Assembly (NCBI GenBank): GCA_038200275.1
Contig: JBBPYC010000055.1
Span: 15,603-79,602, forward strand
DNA: 64,000 bases
Direction of reading: 5' to 3'
From: JBBPYC01 sp038200275
Lineage (GTDB): Bacteria > Pseudomonadota > Gammaproteobacteria > Burkholderiales > Burkholderiaceae_C
Positions 21,942 to 30,943 of the stretch are shown here, piece after piece. The number at the start of each line of letters is the position of its first letter. Positions within the stretch are counted from its first letter, which is position 1. The notes below the pieces were generated by a model. It saw nothing but the letters and a program-made list of their open reading frames with translations. It was not told the origin of the DNA and made no database searches. The translations under genes and the position numbers were made by a program.

Positions 21942-22502
21942 TCACACCGCCATCACGTCCTGCTCTTTGGCCGCCACCAGGCGGTCGATCTCGATGATGT
22001 GGTGATCCGTAACGCGCTGGATTTCGGCTTCTGAGCGTTTCTGCTCGTCTTCCGACGCTTCCTTGTCCTTCACGAGGCGCTTGACCGCATCGTTGGCATC
22101 GCGCCGCAGATTGCGGATCGCGATCTTGGCGTTCTCGCCGTCCGCGCGCACCAGCTTGGTCAGCTCCTTGCGGCGCTCCTCGGACATCGGCGGCATCGGG
22201 ATCCGCAACAAGTCGCCCATCGATGCCGGGTTCAAGCCCAAGTCACTTTCCCGAATCGCTTTTTCGATCTTGGATGCCATGCCTTTTTCCCACGGCTGCA
22301 CGCTCAGTGTGCGCGCATCGAGCAGTGACACGTTGGCGACCTGTGACAGCGGCACCCGGTTGCCGTAATACTCGACCTGCACGCTGTCGAGCAGCGCGGG
22401 GCTCGGACGTCCGGTGCGCACTTTGCTCAGCGACTGGCGAAATGCTTCGATGGACTGGTCCATCTTGGTCTGCGCGGTTTTTCCTGTCTCGTCGATCGTC
22501 AT
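21942..22502 (-). CDS. frr: Ribosome recycling factor
   Basis: Works with EF-G to split post-termination ribosomes. 186 residues, the normal length. Conserved segments are KVRTGRPSPALLDSVQVEYYG at the tRNA-mimic tip region, the LSVQPWEK turn, NPASMGDLLRIPMPPMSEERR, and a long C-terminal helix with KDKEASEDEQKRSE. It lies 84 bases downstream of pyrH, the usual pair. Confidence 0.98.
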   Translation of the reverse strand: MTIDETGKTAQTKMDQSIEAFRQSLSKVRTGRPSPALLDSVQVEYYGNRVPLSQVANVSLLDARTLSVQPWEKGMASKIEKAIRESDLGLNPASMGDLLRIPMPPMSEERRKELTKLVRADGENAKIAIRNLRRDANDAVKRLVKDKEASEDEQKRSEAEIQRVTDHHIIEIDRLVAAKEQDVMAV

Positions 22503-22586
22503 GTTCGTTGTCCCTTGTATCGAAACGCGGCGGCAAAGGCCCGAGTCGGAGCCGTCATGTGCCCTACGGCGCTTCGTGCTTGTACT

Positions 22587-23309
22587 TCAGACGTGCACCA
22601 GGGTGCCTTCGTCCTCGCCCTGCACCACGCGCTTCAGTGCGCCGTGCTTGAGTATCGAAAATACCTTGATCGGCAACTTGCGGTCGCGGCACAGTGCAAA
22701 CGCGGTGGCGTCCATGATGCCGAGGTTTTGCGAAATCGCGTCGTCGAACGTGATTTTCGCGTAACGGACCGCATTTTTGTCGTGCTTCGGATCGGCGTTG
22801 TAGACGCCGTCGACCTTCGTGGCTTTCAGCACGATCTCAGCGCCGATCTCTGCACCCCGCAGCGCTGCAGCGGTGTCGGTCGTGAAAAACGGATTGCCGG
22901 TGCCAGCCGCAAACACCACGACCTTGCCTTCTTCCAGATACTGCAACGCTTTCGGCCGAACGTACGGCTCCACCACTTGTTCGATGCCGATGGCCGACAT
23001 CACGCGCGCGGTCAGCCCCGCCTTGTCCATCGTGTCGGCCAGCGCCAGTGCATTCATCACGGTGGCGAGCATGCCCATGTAGTCGGCGGTCGCCCGGTCC
23101 ATACCGACCGAGCCGCCTGCCACGCCGCGAAAGATGTTGCCGCCGCCGATCACCACCGCGAGTTCGACACCAAGCTGCTTGACCTCGACGATCTCAGCCA
23201 CGATGCGCTCGATCGTCGCGTGATTGATGCCGTACGGGTCATCGCCCATCAGCGCCTCTCCCGACAGTTTCAGCAGGATGCGCTTGTTCGCGGGAGCAGC
23301 GTCGGACAT
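22587..23309 (-). CDS. pyrH: Uridylate kinase
   Basis: Amino-acid-kinase family enzyme phosphorylating UMP to UDP; it links pyrimidine supply to nucleotide and envelope synthesis. 240 residues. Motifs: RILLKLSGEAL with the phosphate-binding Lys, VVIGGGNIFRG, the FAAGTGNPFFTTDTAA loop and LKATKVDGVYNADP. It follows tsf by 187 bases and is followed by frr. Confidence 0.98.
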   Translation of the reverse strand: MSDAAPANKRILLKLSGEALMGDDPYGINHATIERIVAEIVEVKQLGVELAVVIGGGNIFRGVAGGSVGMDRATADYMGMLATVMNALALADTMDKAGLTARVMSAIGIEQVVEPYVRPKALQYLEEGKVVVFAAGTGNPFFTTDTAAALRGAEIGAEIVLKATKVDGVYNADPKHDKNAVRYAKITFDDAISQNLGIMDATAFALCRDRKLPIKVFSILKHGALKRVVQGEDEGTLVHV

Positions 23310-23496
23310 CGGTGGGTTCCTGAGAGAAAAGGTTGCGAAACGAGACGCATGGACTGGTTGGAAAGCCGATGCATCGAGCGATCAGAACCCGCCAGCTGCA
23401 ACTGCAGACCCGTTCGCAGCACCAGGTCACGGGTTGCACCCAGACCACCGCTGCACTCCCGGCAGAATTCGGGTCTGGAAGCCCAGGCGGTAAGCG

Positions 23497-24417
23497 TCAG
23501 CTGCCCTTCGCCGCTGCGACCTGCGCTGCCACTTCTGCTGCAAAGTCGTCGACCTTGCGCTCGATGCCTTCGCCGACCACATACAGCGTGAAGCCCAGCA
23601 CCTTCGTGTTCGCGGCTTTGAGCATTTGCTCGACCGTCTGCTTGTCGTTTTTCACAAACGACTGGTTGTAGAGCGACACCTCTTTCAAATACTTCTGCAC
23701 GCCACCTTCAACGCGCTTGGTCACGATGTCGGCCGACTGGGCGGCCTTGCCTTCGGCTTCAGCTTTCTTGCGGTCTTCTTCGGCCTTGGCAGCAGCCACC
23801 GAGCGCTCGCGCTCGATCAATTCGGGCGGCACGTCGGACGCAGCCAGCGCGACTGGCTTCATCGCCGCAATGTGCATCGCCACATCTTTGGCGGCTGTCG
23901 CGTCGCCCTCGTACTCGACCACCACGCCAATGCGCGTGCCGTGCAAGTAGCTGGCCAGCTTGGCCGCGCCGTTGAACCGCTTGAAACGGCGAAAGCTCAT
24001 GTTCTCACCGATCTTGCCGATCAAGCCTTTGCGCACCTCTTCCAGTGTCGGGCCGAAGCCATCCTGGCTGTATTCGAGCGCACTCAGAGCTGCCACGTCG
24101 GCCGGATTCTTCTTTGCGATCAACTCGGCAGCGGCACGCGCCAGCGCCAAGAAGCTGTCGTTCTTGGTGACGAAATCGGTCTCGCAGTTGACTTCGAGCA
24201 GCGCGCCGGTGTCGCCTTCGATGTGCGCTGTGATCACGCCTTCGGCCGTAATTCGCGCCGCCGCCTTGCCGGCCTTGCTGCCCAGCTTGACGCGCAGCAA
24301 TTCCTCGGCCTTGGCCATGTCGCCGTCCGCTTCAGTCAGTGCCCTCTTGCACTCCATCATGGGCGCGTCGGTCTTGCCGCGCAGTTCAGCCACCATGTTT
24401 GCGGTAATTGCAGCCAT
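23497..24417 (-). CDS. tsf: Elongation factor Ts
   Basis: Guanine-nucleotide exchange factor for EF-Tu. 306 residues. The N-terminal UBA-like domain has VAELRGKTDAPMMECKRAL, the core has the TDFVTKNDSF motif contacting EF-Tu, and the dimerisation region follows. The ATG at 24417 is preceded by AAGGA at a good distance, so the ATG six codons upstream is not used. It is downstream of rpsB with a 243-base spacer holding a small hairpin. Confidence 0.98.
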   Translation of the reverse strand: MAAITANMVAELRGKTDAPMMECKRALTEADGDMAKAEELLRVKLGSKAGKAAARITAEGVITAHIEGDTGALLEVNCETDFVTKNDSFLALARAAAELIAKKNPADVAALSALEYSQDGFGPTLEEVRKGLIGKIGENMSFRRFKRFNGAAKLASYLHGTRIGVVVEYEGDATAAKDVAMHIAAMKPVALAASDVPPELIERERSVAAAKAEEDRKKAEAEGKAAQSADIVTKRVEGGVQKYLKEVSLYNQSFVKNDKQTVEQMLKAANTKVLGFTLYVVGEGIERKVDDFAAEVAAQVAAAKGS

Positions 24418-24528
24418 GTTCCTTGAAATCTCCAACTTCCGAATGTGAAAAATATCTGGGCCGGATCCATCTCGTCATACGAGACGGTTCGGCAGCAGCC
24501 CTTGGCCGCTCTCTGTGTAAAAGCACAA

Positions 24529-24546
24529 AGGGGCCGTATTGCCCCT
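24529..24546 (-). terminator. Small hairpin between rpsB and tsf
   Basis: A six-base-pair GC-rich stem (AGGGGC/GCCCCT) with a six-base loop, followed on the minus strand by a partly T-rich stretch (TTTGTGCTTTT). It may act as a partial terminator or processing site between rpsB and tsf; strength is uncertain. Confidence 0.35.
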
Positions 24547-24660
24547 ATTGCTAGCGTTTTGACGCGCGGGCGGTGCGACGCTCACGCCGCCCACTGCATC
24601 GACCGTCCGCTTGGCCCGGACCTCAAGCCAACCGATGCGTTCGGCCGCCGTGGAATCGCT

Positions 24661-25416
24661 TCAAGCCGCTTCGTTGACTTCGACGAATTCGTCGCCGCCG
24701 CCTTCAGACGCAACAACTGCTTTTTTCATGTTGTCCGTCTCATTCGAACGGCCTTCGATCACCGCATCGGCAATGCCCTGCGCGTAAAGCGCAACCGCCT
24801 TGGCGGAGTCGTCGTTGCCCGGAATCACGTAATCGATGCCTTCCGGCGAATGGTTCGAATCGACCACGCCGATCAGCGGAATGCCGAGCTTCTTGGCTTC
24901 CAACACAGCGATCTTGTGGTAGCCGACGTCGATCACGAAAATCGCATCCGGCAGCGCGCTCATGTTCTGGATACCGCCGATGTCTTTCTCGAGCCGGGCC
25001 ATCTCACGCGCGAACATGAGCTGCTCTTTCTTGCTCATGCTGTCCAGCCCGGCTTCTTGCTGCGCCTGCATTTCCTTCAACCGCTTGATCGATGTCTTGA
25101 CGGTCTTGAAGTTGGTCAGCATGCCGCCGAGCCAGCGCTGGTCGACGTACGGCACGCCGGCACGCTTGGCTTCCATCGCGACGATGTCGCGTGCCTGGCG
25201 CTTGGTGCCGATCATCAGCACGGTGCCGCGATTGGCCGAAAGTTGACGCACGAACTTGGCTGCTTCTTCAAACTTGGGAAGCGACTTCTCCAAGTTGATG
25301 ATGTGAATCTTGTTGCGATGGCCGAACAGGTACGGCGCCATCTTCGGGTTCCAGAAGCGCGTTTGGTGACCGAAGTGAACACCGGCTTCCAGCATTTGTC
25401 GCATCGTGACAGACAT
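24661..25416 (-). CDS. rpsB: 30S ribosomal protein S2
   Basis: Structural protein of the small subunit, bound at the neck and needed for S1 attachment. 251 residues. Conserved segments: MLEAGVHFGHQTRFWNPKM, LFGHRNKIHIINLEK, RWLGGMLTNFKTVK, and the PDAIFVIDVGYHKIAVLEAKKLGIP block written in conserved order. It is the first gene of the long minus-strand run; the 264 bases upstream separate it from a divergent amidase and should hold its promoter and leader. Confidence 0.98.
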   Translation of the reverse strand: MSVTMRQMLEAGVHFGHQTRFWNPKMAPYLFGHRNKIHIINLEKSLPKFEEAAKFVRQLSANRGTVLMIGTKRQARDIVAMEAKRAGVPYVDQRWLGGMLTNFKTVKTSIKRLKEMQAQQEAGLDSMSKKEQLMFAREMARLEKDIGGIQNMSALPDAIFVIDVGYHKIAVLEAKKLGIPLIGVVDSNHSPEGIDYVIPGNDDSAKAVALYAQGIADAVIEGRSNETDNMKKAVVASEGGGDEFVEVNEAA

Positions 25417-25447
25417 GGGGATTTCGCTTTCTCGTGATTCAAAGGTT

Positions 25448-25460
25448 GGGTCTTAGACCC
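25448..25460. promoter_or_regulatory. Short inverted repeat in the rpsB leader
   Basis: GGGTC-TTA-GACCC, a perfect five-base inverted repeat 32-44 bases upstream of the rpsB start. S2 autoregulation through leader RNA structure is known in enterobacteria; whether this stem takes part is inference. Confidence 0.25.
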
Positions 25461-25680
25461 GGCTCGACGATCGCGACAAACCCTGCTTTAAGGAAATTGC
25501 CGCGACACCTTGAATGAAACCGGGTCTGCGAATACCTCGGTGGCCGGTTGGCTGCAACCGCAAACCGCCTGAGGTGGGTATGCTTTGCGTTCAGGCGAAG
25601 GTTTGTCCAGACAACCACCGTTTCCCCAGCCGCAAAGCCCGTCGATTATAGCGCGCCGACTCTTTTTTCACCCCTCCAGC

Positions 25681-27045
25681 ATGCTCCAGACTTTGACCAC
25701 CACGCGCGAGCGCATCGCCGCCGGCTCGACCCGCCCGCAAGACGAAATCGAACGATCGATCCAGATTGCGCAGTCCCCGCCGTGCAACCGCGTGTTCCTG
25801 CGACCGATATTCGACGAGGCCCGTGCGGCAGCCGCACGACCTGGGGTGGCCGGCCTGCCACTGGCCGGCCTCGCCGTGACGATCAAGGATCTGTTCGATA
25901 TCGCAGGGCAGCCGACTGCCGCCGGTTCGATCGTGCTGGCCGATGCCGCGCCCGCAGCGGCCGACTGCCCCGCCGTAGCCCGGTTGCGTGCCGCTGGCGG
26001 CGCCGTCCTCGGGCGCACCAACATGACCGAATTCGCGTTCTCCGGCGTCGGCACCAACCCGCACTTCGGCACGCCTGCCAATCCGTGCGATCCCGCCACT
26101 GCGCGCATCCCAGGCGGTTCGTCTTCAGGCGCGGCGGTGTCGGTGGCCAGCGGCGCCGCGTTCGTCGGTCTCGGCTCGGACACTGGCGGCTCGATCCGGA
26201 TTCCAGCCGCGCTGTGCGGCATCGTCGGCTTCAAGAGCACGGCCCGACTGGTGCCGAGCGACGGCGCGTTGCCGCTGTCGACCACGCTGGACACCGTCTG
26301 CGCGATGACACGGTCGGTACGTGATGCGATTTGCGTGCATGAAATCCTGTCGGCGCAACCGATGGCGTTGGGCCAGCCGAGGCCGCTGTCCGCGCTGCGC
26401 TTCGCCGTCGCCCGCACCACCATGCTCGACGGATTGGAAGCGCCTGTCGCGCAAGCGTTCGACCGTGCGCTGAAGATGTTGCGTGACGCCGGCGCCGTTG
26501 TCGACGAGATCAAACTGGCCGAGATTGCAGACCTTGGCTCGATCCAGGCCAGCGGCGGCTTCGCGGCTGCCGAAAGCTTTGCATGGCACCGGCACCTGCT
26601 GGGCGACCCAGCCAAACGCCGCCAGTACGACCCGCGCGTGGCGGGGCGCATCGAGCGCGGCGCGTACATGCCGGCTTACGACTACGTCGACCTGCTGCAC
26701 GCGCGGCGCGCCTGGATCGCGCGGGTCGAAGCCGTGCTGGCCGGCTACGACGCGGTGCTCTCGCCGACCGTGCCGATGCAGGCCCCTCCGATCGCATCGC
26801 TGGCACCGGCCGACGGTGCCGACCTAGCCGCCGACCGTGCGCGCGACGCCGAATTCACGCGCGTGAACGGCCTGCTGCTGCGCAACACCAGCGTGGTCAA
26901 CATGCTGGACGGCTGCGGCATCTCGATTCCGTGTCACACCGCCGATGAGCTGCCGGTCGGCCTGATGCTCTGGCACGGGCCGCTGCGCGATGCGCTGGTG
27001 CTGGAAAGCGCATTGGCAGCGGAGCCGTTACTCTCTTTTCAATAG
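25681..27045 (+). CDS. Amidase-signature family hydrolase
   Basis: Hydrolase of the amidase signature family (amide to acid plus ammonia); the substrate cannot be told from sequence. 454 residues from ATG 25681. The Ser-cisSer-Lys triad is complete: Lys near 69 in VTIKDLFDI, cis-Ser near 147 in PGGSSSGAA, and Ser near 171 in GSDTGGSIRIPA. It is not the GatA subunit of the tRNA amidotransferase: no gatB or gatC is nearby and the C-terminal half differs. It is divergent from rpsB and is followed by the NAD(P)HX repair gene on the same strand 64 bases on. Confidence 0.85.
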   Translation: MLQTLTTTRERIAAGSTRPQDEIERSIQIAQSPPCNRVFLRPIFDEARAAAARPGVAGLPLAGLAVTIKDLFDIAGQPTAAGSIVLADAAPAAADCPAVARLRAAGGAVLGRTNMTEFAFSGVGTNPHFGTPANPCDPATARIPGGSSSGAAVSVASGAAFVGLGSDTGGSIRIPAALCGIVGFKSTARLVPSDGALPLSTTLDTVCAMTRSVRDAICVHEILSAQPMALGQPRPLSALRFAVARTTMLDGLEAPVAQAFDRALKMLRDAGAVVDEIKLAEIADLGSIQASGGFAAAESFAWHRHLLGDPAKRRQYDPRVAGRIERGAYMPAYDYVDLLHARRAWIARVEAVLAGYDAVLSPTVPMQAPPIASLAPADGADLAADRARDAEFTRVNGLLLRNTSVVNMLDGCGISIPCHTADELPVGLMLWHGPLRDALVLESALAAEPLLSFQ

Positions 27046-27109
27046 CTGGATACGCAATGAACACGGGCGGTCTTACCATATTCAGTCATCGTTTGACCGG
27101 TGGTGAGCG

Positions 27110-28600
27110 GTGGCGCTGACTCGCGTCGATTTGGCCCGACCGCAGCCGCTGTTCGGCACGGCCGCCACGCGCCGCATCGAGCAGGCGAACCAGGCCGCGC
27201 TGGCCGCGCACACGCTGATGCAGCGCGCAGGCCTTGCGACTGCGCAGCTGGCGCTGGCACTCGCGCCGCATGCACGCACGGTCTGGATCGCCTGCGGGCC
27301 CGGCAACAACGGCGGCGACGGGCTGGAAGCGGCGCTGCATCTGCATCGCTGGGGCAAGCACGTGGTGGTCGGCTGGCTCGGCGACGCAGCACGTTGCCCG
27401 GCCGATGCGCGTGAATCACTGGCGCGTGCGCATGCTGCCGGGGTGCCGTTCGATGATGCGGCGCCGTCCGCGCTCGGCGCCGATGATCTGGTGATCGACG
27501 CGCTGCTGGGCATCGGCACGGCCCGGCCGCCCGAGGACCGCATGCGCGAATGGCTGCGCGTGCTGCACCACACCGCCGCCACGAGCCTGGCGATCGATCT
27601 GCCGTCCGGCCTTTCGGCCGATACCGGCGTTTGGAGCGACCACTTTGCTCCAGCCGGTGACGATGCTGCATCGCAACCCGCACGCCACGGCCCGCGGCAC
27701 ACCTTGAGCCTGCTGACGTTGAAGCCGGGCCTCTTCACCGCGCATGGCCGCGACGCCGCTGGCACGATCTGGTTCGACGATCTGGGCTGCAAACCCGACG
27801 CCGAGCCGCCGACCGCCAGCCTGAACGGCGCGCCTGCTCAGGCTGACCGGCTTCATTCCAGCCACAAGGGCACCTTCGGCGATGTGGCGGTGATCGGGGG
27901 CGCGCAAGGCATGGCCGGCGCCTTGGTACTGGCTGGCACGGCAGCGTTGCATCACGGCGCCGGCCGCGTCTATCTGGTGCCGCTGGACCGTGCGATGACC
28001 GCACTGGACACGGCGCAGCCCGAACTGATGTTCCGCGCACCAAAAGCGCTCGATTTCGGCTCCGGCGCGATCGTCTGCGGCTGCGGTGGTGGCCACGCGG
28101 TGCAGACGGTGTTGCCTGATGTGCTGCGGCACGCAGCGCGCGTGGTGCTGGACGCCGATGCGCTGAACGCGATTGCTGGCGATACGGCACTGCAGGAAGC
28201 GCTTGCGCAACGCGCCGCACGCGGCCAGCCGACCGTGCTGACACCGCATCCGCTGGAAGCGGCCCGGCTGCTGGGAACCGACGTCAAGTCGGTGCAGCAG
28301 GATCGGCTGGCTGCAGCCCAGCGGCTGGCCGAGCAGTTCGAGGCAACCGTGGTGCTGAAAGGCTCCGGCAGCCTGATTGCGGAGCTGGGCCGGCCACCAG
28401 CCATCAACCCGACCGGCAACGCGCGGCTGGCCACCGCAGGCACCGGCGACGTGCTGGCCGGCATGATCGGTGCCCGGCTGGCAGCGCGGCAGTCGGCTTG
28501 GGAATCGGCCTGTGCCGCCGTGTATCGGCACGGGCAGATGGCCGACGAATGGCCAGCCGACCAGCCGCTGACGGCTGGTCGGCTCGCGCAGGCAATCTGA
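27110..28600 (+). CDS. nnrDE: Bifunctional NAD(P)HX epimerase/dehydratase
   Basis: Repairs hydrated NADH and NADPH. The N-terminal YjeF_N domain (about residues 15-220) epimerises the hydrate and shows CGPGNNGGDGLEAALHL and the AIDLPSGLSADTG segment. The C-terminal ribokinase-like domain (about 240-496) dehydrates it using a nucleotide and shows HKGTFGDVAVIGGA, a VLTPHPLEAARLL block and the NPTGNARLATAGTGDVLAG signature. 496 residues, close to the 515 of the E. coli fusion. Start is GTG at 27110. Also called yjeF. Confidence 0.92.
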   Translation: MALTRVDLARPQPLFGTAATRRIEQANQAALAAHTLMQRAGLATAQLALALAPHARTVWIACGPGNNGGDGLEAALHLHRWGKHVVVGWLGDAARCPADARESLARAHAAGVPFDDAAPSALGADDLVIDALLGIGTARPPEDRMREWLRVLHHTAATSLAIDLPSGLSADTGVWSDHFAPAGDDAASQPARHGPRHTLSLLTLKPGLFTAHGRDAAGTIWFDDLGCKPDAEPPTASLNGAPAQADRLHSSHKGTFGDVAVIGGAQGMAGALVLAGTAALHHGAGRVYLVPLDRAMTALDTAQPELMFRAPKALDFGSGAIVCGCGGGHAVQTVLPDVLRHAARVVLDADALNAIAGDTALQEALAQRAARGQPTVLTPHPLEAARLLGTDVKSVQQDRLAAAQRLAEQFEATVVLKGSGSLIAELGRPPAINPTGNARLATAGTGDVLAGMIGARLAARQSAWESACAAVYRHGQMADEWPADQPLTAGRLAQAI

Positions 28601-28678
28601 ACGCAGCTGGACGAAATGGGTCGGCGATCCTGACAACGGCCGCCGTTGGTTTCAAATTCGTTTTTTCGGAGCGCGGCC

Positions 28679-29439
28679 TTGACCGACGACGCCGCTGAAC
28701 TGGTTTTCTACACCCACTCGATTTCACGCGGCCGCATCGCACACCGGATGCTCGAAGAAGTCGGCGTGCCCTACCGCACGGACTACCTCGAGTACGGACC
28801 GGTGATGAAGTAAGGCGCTTTTCACGCGATCAACCCGATGGGCAAGGTCCCTGCGATCACGCATCGGGCCCGCACCGTGACCGAGTGCGCGGCGATCTGC
28901 GAGTATCTGGCCGATGCGTTCCCGGAGGCGGACTGGCACCCGCGGCGGATGCGCGCGCCGACTATCACGGCTGGATGTTCTTCGCAGCCGGCCCGCTCGA
29001 AGCGGCGATCACCAACAACTCATTGGGCGTTGAGGTGCCGCAGGAGAAAGCCGGTTTCGTCGGCTACGGAAATCTCGCGACCGCGATCGACACGCTGGAG
29101 CGGGCCGTGGCTGGCCGCCAATTCATCACCGGCGATGGGTTCAGCGCGGCCGATGTCTATGTGGGCTCGCAGATCGGCTGGGGCCTGCAGTTCAAGACGA
29201 TCGAGGCGCGCCCGGCGTTTGAGAAGTACTGGGCCGGCATTGCCCAGCGCCCCGCGCTCAAGCGTGCCGACATGATCAACGACGCGCGACTGGCGGCCAG
29301 ACCGGACTCAAGCGCACCTCAGTTCCTCGCGCACTCCCTAAAACTTTCGCCAACCTCGTGGTGTTGCGGGCGGCGCTTGCAGGCTGTTTTTAACCAGTTT
29401 TCACCGGCACGGCCTGGCACTTGCGCCCCGGGCAAATGA
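28679..29439 (+). pseudogene. Glutathione S-transferase pseudogene
   Basis: A GST reading frame broken twice. From TTG 28679 the thioredoxin-like N-domain reads ELVFYTHSISRGRIAHRMLEE up to an in-frame TAA at 28811-28813. The same frame continues through AFHAINPMGKVPAIT and EYLADAFPEAD. Near 28934 one base appears to be missing, and the C-terminal helical domain continues in another frame (HGWMFFAAGPLEAAITNN, then GDGFSAADVYVGSQIGWG). Both halves align with one GST family whose members keep MK-x-x-x-(F/Y)-x-AINPMGKVPA. It lies 78 bases after the NAD(P)HX repair gene. The extended C-terminal frame after about 29310 has no family support. Confidence 0.85.
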
Positions 29440-29792
29440 GATGAGAACGCAGCCTTGGCGCAAGACGCTGTATTGCATGGATCGGTGCTCGGTTGGTCAG
29501 TTGCCCTTGGCAGCAACTGGCTTACACAAACTCTGCTGGAAATAGCGGCCGCACGTTGACACGGGATTGCTGAACAGCACGTGCGCCAAGGATCACTGAA
29601 AACGAAATTCGAAGTCGCGTTCCAGCAGCCCTGTCGCCTGTCAGCTGAAAGGTCGCTGACCCAACAAACAGACTTGAAGCACACCGCTCCAGGTGCATCC
29701 CGTCCAGCGCGCCAATCCGGCTGGCGCTCACTTTTTCTTCTTTTGCGTGACCGCTAATTGACAAAACAGGATTGCATTGTCCCAGAATACTG
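29440..29792. other. Non-coding stretch before the insertion sequence
   Basis: About 350 bases with no convincing gene on either strand; short open frames here have no recognisable motif and poor codon usage. Its right part should hold the original upstream half of the imuA promoter region, including TTGCAT (29772-29777) as a possible -35. Confidence 0.5.
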
Positions 29793-29805
29793 TATAAAAA
29801 TATGG
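29790..29805 (+). promoter_or_regulatory. Left half of split LexA box upstream of imuA
   Basis: CTG followed by TATAAAAATA (29790-29802) and then the insertion sequence (TGG). The matching CAG half lies at 30901-30903. With the element and one copy of the duplicated 10 bases removed, the site reads CTGTATAAAAATACAG, matching 14 of 16 positions of the E. coli LexA consensus. Confidence 0.8.
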
Positions 29806-30890
29806 GGTATCCGCTTAGCTCCAGTCAAGCTAGGATCAGCGAATGCAAGACCAGATCGCCGGGCCGATCGCGGGGAGGGACTATCCGCGCAACTGGACCG
29901 AGTTTTTGGACCGGTTCGCTACCGAAGCGGCTTGCCTGTCGTATCTGGAGGGGCTGCGCTGGCCTGGCGGATTCGTCTGCCCGTCGTGCGGCAGTGACAG
30001 CGCGCCGTACCACTCCAGTCGCAGCCGACTGATGTGCCGGGACTGCGGCCGGCAAAGCACCGTGACGGCTGGCACCCTCTTCGACAAGACCCGTACGCCG
30101 CTGCGCGTCTGGCTGGCCGCGGCGTGGTATCTGACCAACCAGAAGCAGGGAGTCAGTGCCCTCGGACTGCAGCGCGTGCTCGGTCTTGGCAGCTACGAGA
30201 CGGCCTGGGCCATGCTGCACCGGTTTCGCCGTGCCATGGGTGCGGGGCCCGGCCGCGAGCGCCTCAAGGGACGGGTCGAGGTCGATGAGACCTTCCTCGC
30301 CCTCACCGATCGACAAGCGCCGATCTCCCGCGTAGGGCGCAAGAGCCATACGGACAAGGCGCTGGTGGTCATTGCGGTGGAGATGCTCGAGCCCAAGGGG
30401 TTCGGGCGAATCCGCCTGCGCCGCATTGCCGATGACTCGGCCTCTTGCGTGATCCCGTTCGTGCAGGAAGCCCTCGAGCCCGGCGCCGTTGTGCATACCG
30501 ACGGCTCGGCAGCCTACCGGTCGCTGAGCGAGCTGGGCTACGAGCACCGGCGCACGGTCATGCTCGGCTCGGACGTGCCCGCGCACGTGTCGATGGCCGG
30601 CGTGCACCGGGTGGCCTCGCTCATCAAGCGCTGGATCCTGGGCACCCACCACGGCTCGGTTCAACCCGCGCATCTCGACGCCTATCTCAATGAGTTCGTG
30701 TTCCGCTTCAACCGCCGCACCTCGGCCTCGCGCGGCATGCTCTTCTACCGTTTGCTGCAGCAGGCCGTCATCACGCAACCAGTCACGTATGAAGACGTGG
30801 TGCGCAAGAGACCGACATCCGCGCGACGCAAGTCTATACTGGATGAACATCCAGTAGTATTAAAGTGACTGGAGCTAAGCGGATACCCCA
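29803..30890 (+). mobile_element. IS1595-family insertion sequence, intact
   Basis: A 1088-base element bounded by perfect 25-base terminal inverted repeats starting TGGGGTATCC (29803-29827 and 30866-30890). It is flanked by an identical 10-base direct repeat, TATAAAAATA (29793-29802 and 30891-30900). It carries one intact transposase gene with a zinc ribbon (ISXO2-like). Perfect repeats and an intact gene indicate a recent insertion. IS1595 elements usually duplicate 8 bases; the 10 seen here may include two bases of chance match. Confidence 0.93.
29843..30868 (+). CDS. IS1595-family (ISXO2-like) transposase
   Basis: DDE-type transposase of 341 residues. Residues 25-75 carry an N-terminal zinc ribbon with FVCPSCGSD and LMCRDCGRQ, the CxxC pairs of the family. 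The catalytic core from about 135 includes RVEVDETFL (first Asp), the VHTDGSAAYRSL strand (second Asp), and a late NRRTSASRGMLFYRLL region containing the family helix (the third residue is often Asn or His-linked in this group). The TGA stop lies inside the right inverted repeat. Nothing else is carried by the element. Confidence 0.93.
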   Translation: MQDQIAGPIAGRDYPRNWTEFLDRFATEAACLSYLEGLRWPGGFVCPSCGSDSAPYHSSRSRLMCRDCGRQSTVTAGTLFDKTRTPLRVWLAAAWYLTNQKQGVSALGLQRVLGLGSYETAWAMLHRFRRAMGAGPGRERLKGRVEVDETFLALTDRQAPISRVGRKSHTDKALVVIAVEMLEPKGFGRIRLRRIADDSASCVIPFVQEALEPGAVVHTDGSAAYRSLSELGYEHRRTVMLGSDVPAHVSMAGVHRVASLIKRWILGTHHGSVQPAHLDAYLNEFVFRFNRRTSASRGMLFYRLLQQAVITQPVTYEDVVRKRPTSARRKSILDEHPVVLK

Positions 30891-30903
30891 TATAAAAATA
30901 CAG
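30888..30903 (+). promoter_or_regulatory. Right half of split LexA box upstream of imuA
   Basis: Here CCA (end of the insertion sequence), TATAAAAATA and CAG follow each other. The CTG half-site of the original palindrome has been replaced by CCA, so only one half-site remains 41 bases upstream of the imuA ATG. TATAAA (30891-30896) is kept and could still serve as a -10, but no good -35 is seen 16-18 bases before it in the element. Confidence 0.7.
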
Positions 30904-30943
30904 TCTTTCTTGCCCACTTCCATTGTTTGCCCCCATCCGCCTC

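Noticed and set aside
25681..27045. Amidase as GatA of the tRNA amidotransferase
   Set aside because: No gatB/gatC neighbours and the C-terminal half does not fit; kept as a general amidase.
29319..29764. Short open frames between the GST remnant and the insertion sequence
   Set aside because: No motif, no ribosome binding site, atypical composition.
29803..30890. Insertion sequence as part of a larger prophage or composite transposon
   Set aside because: Only one copy, no second element, no phage or integrase genes in the window.
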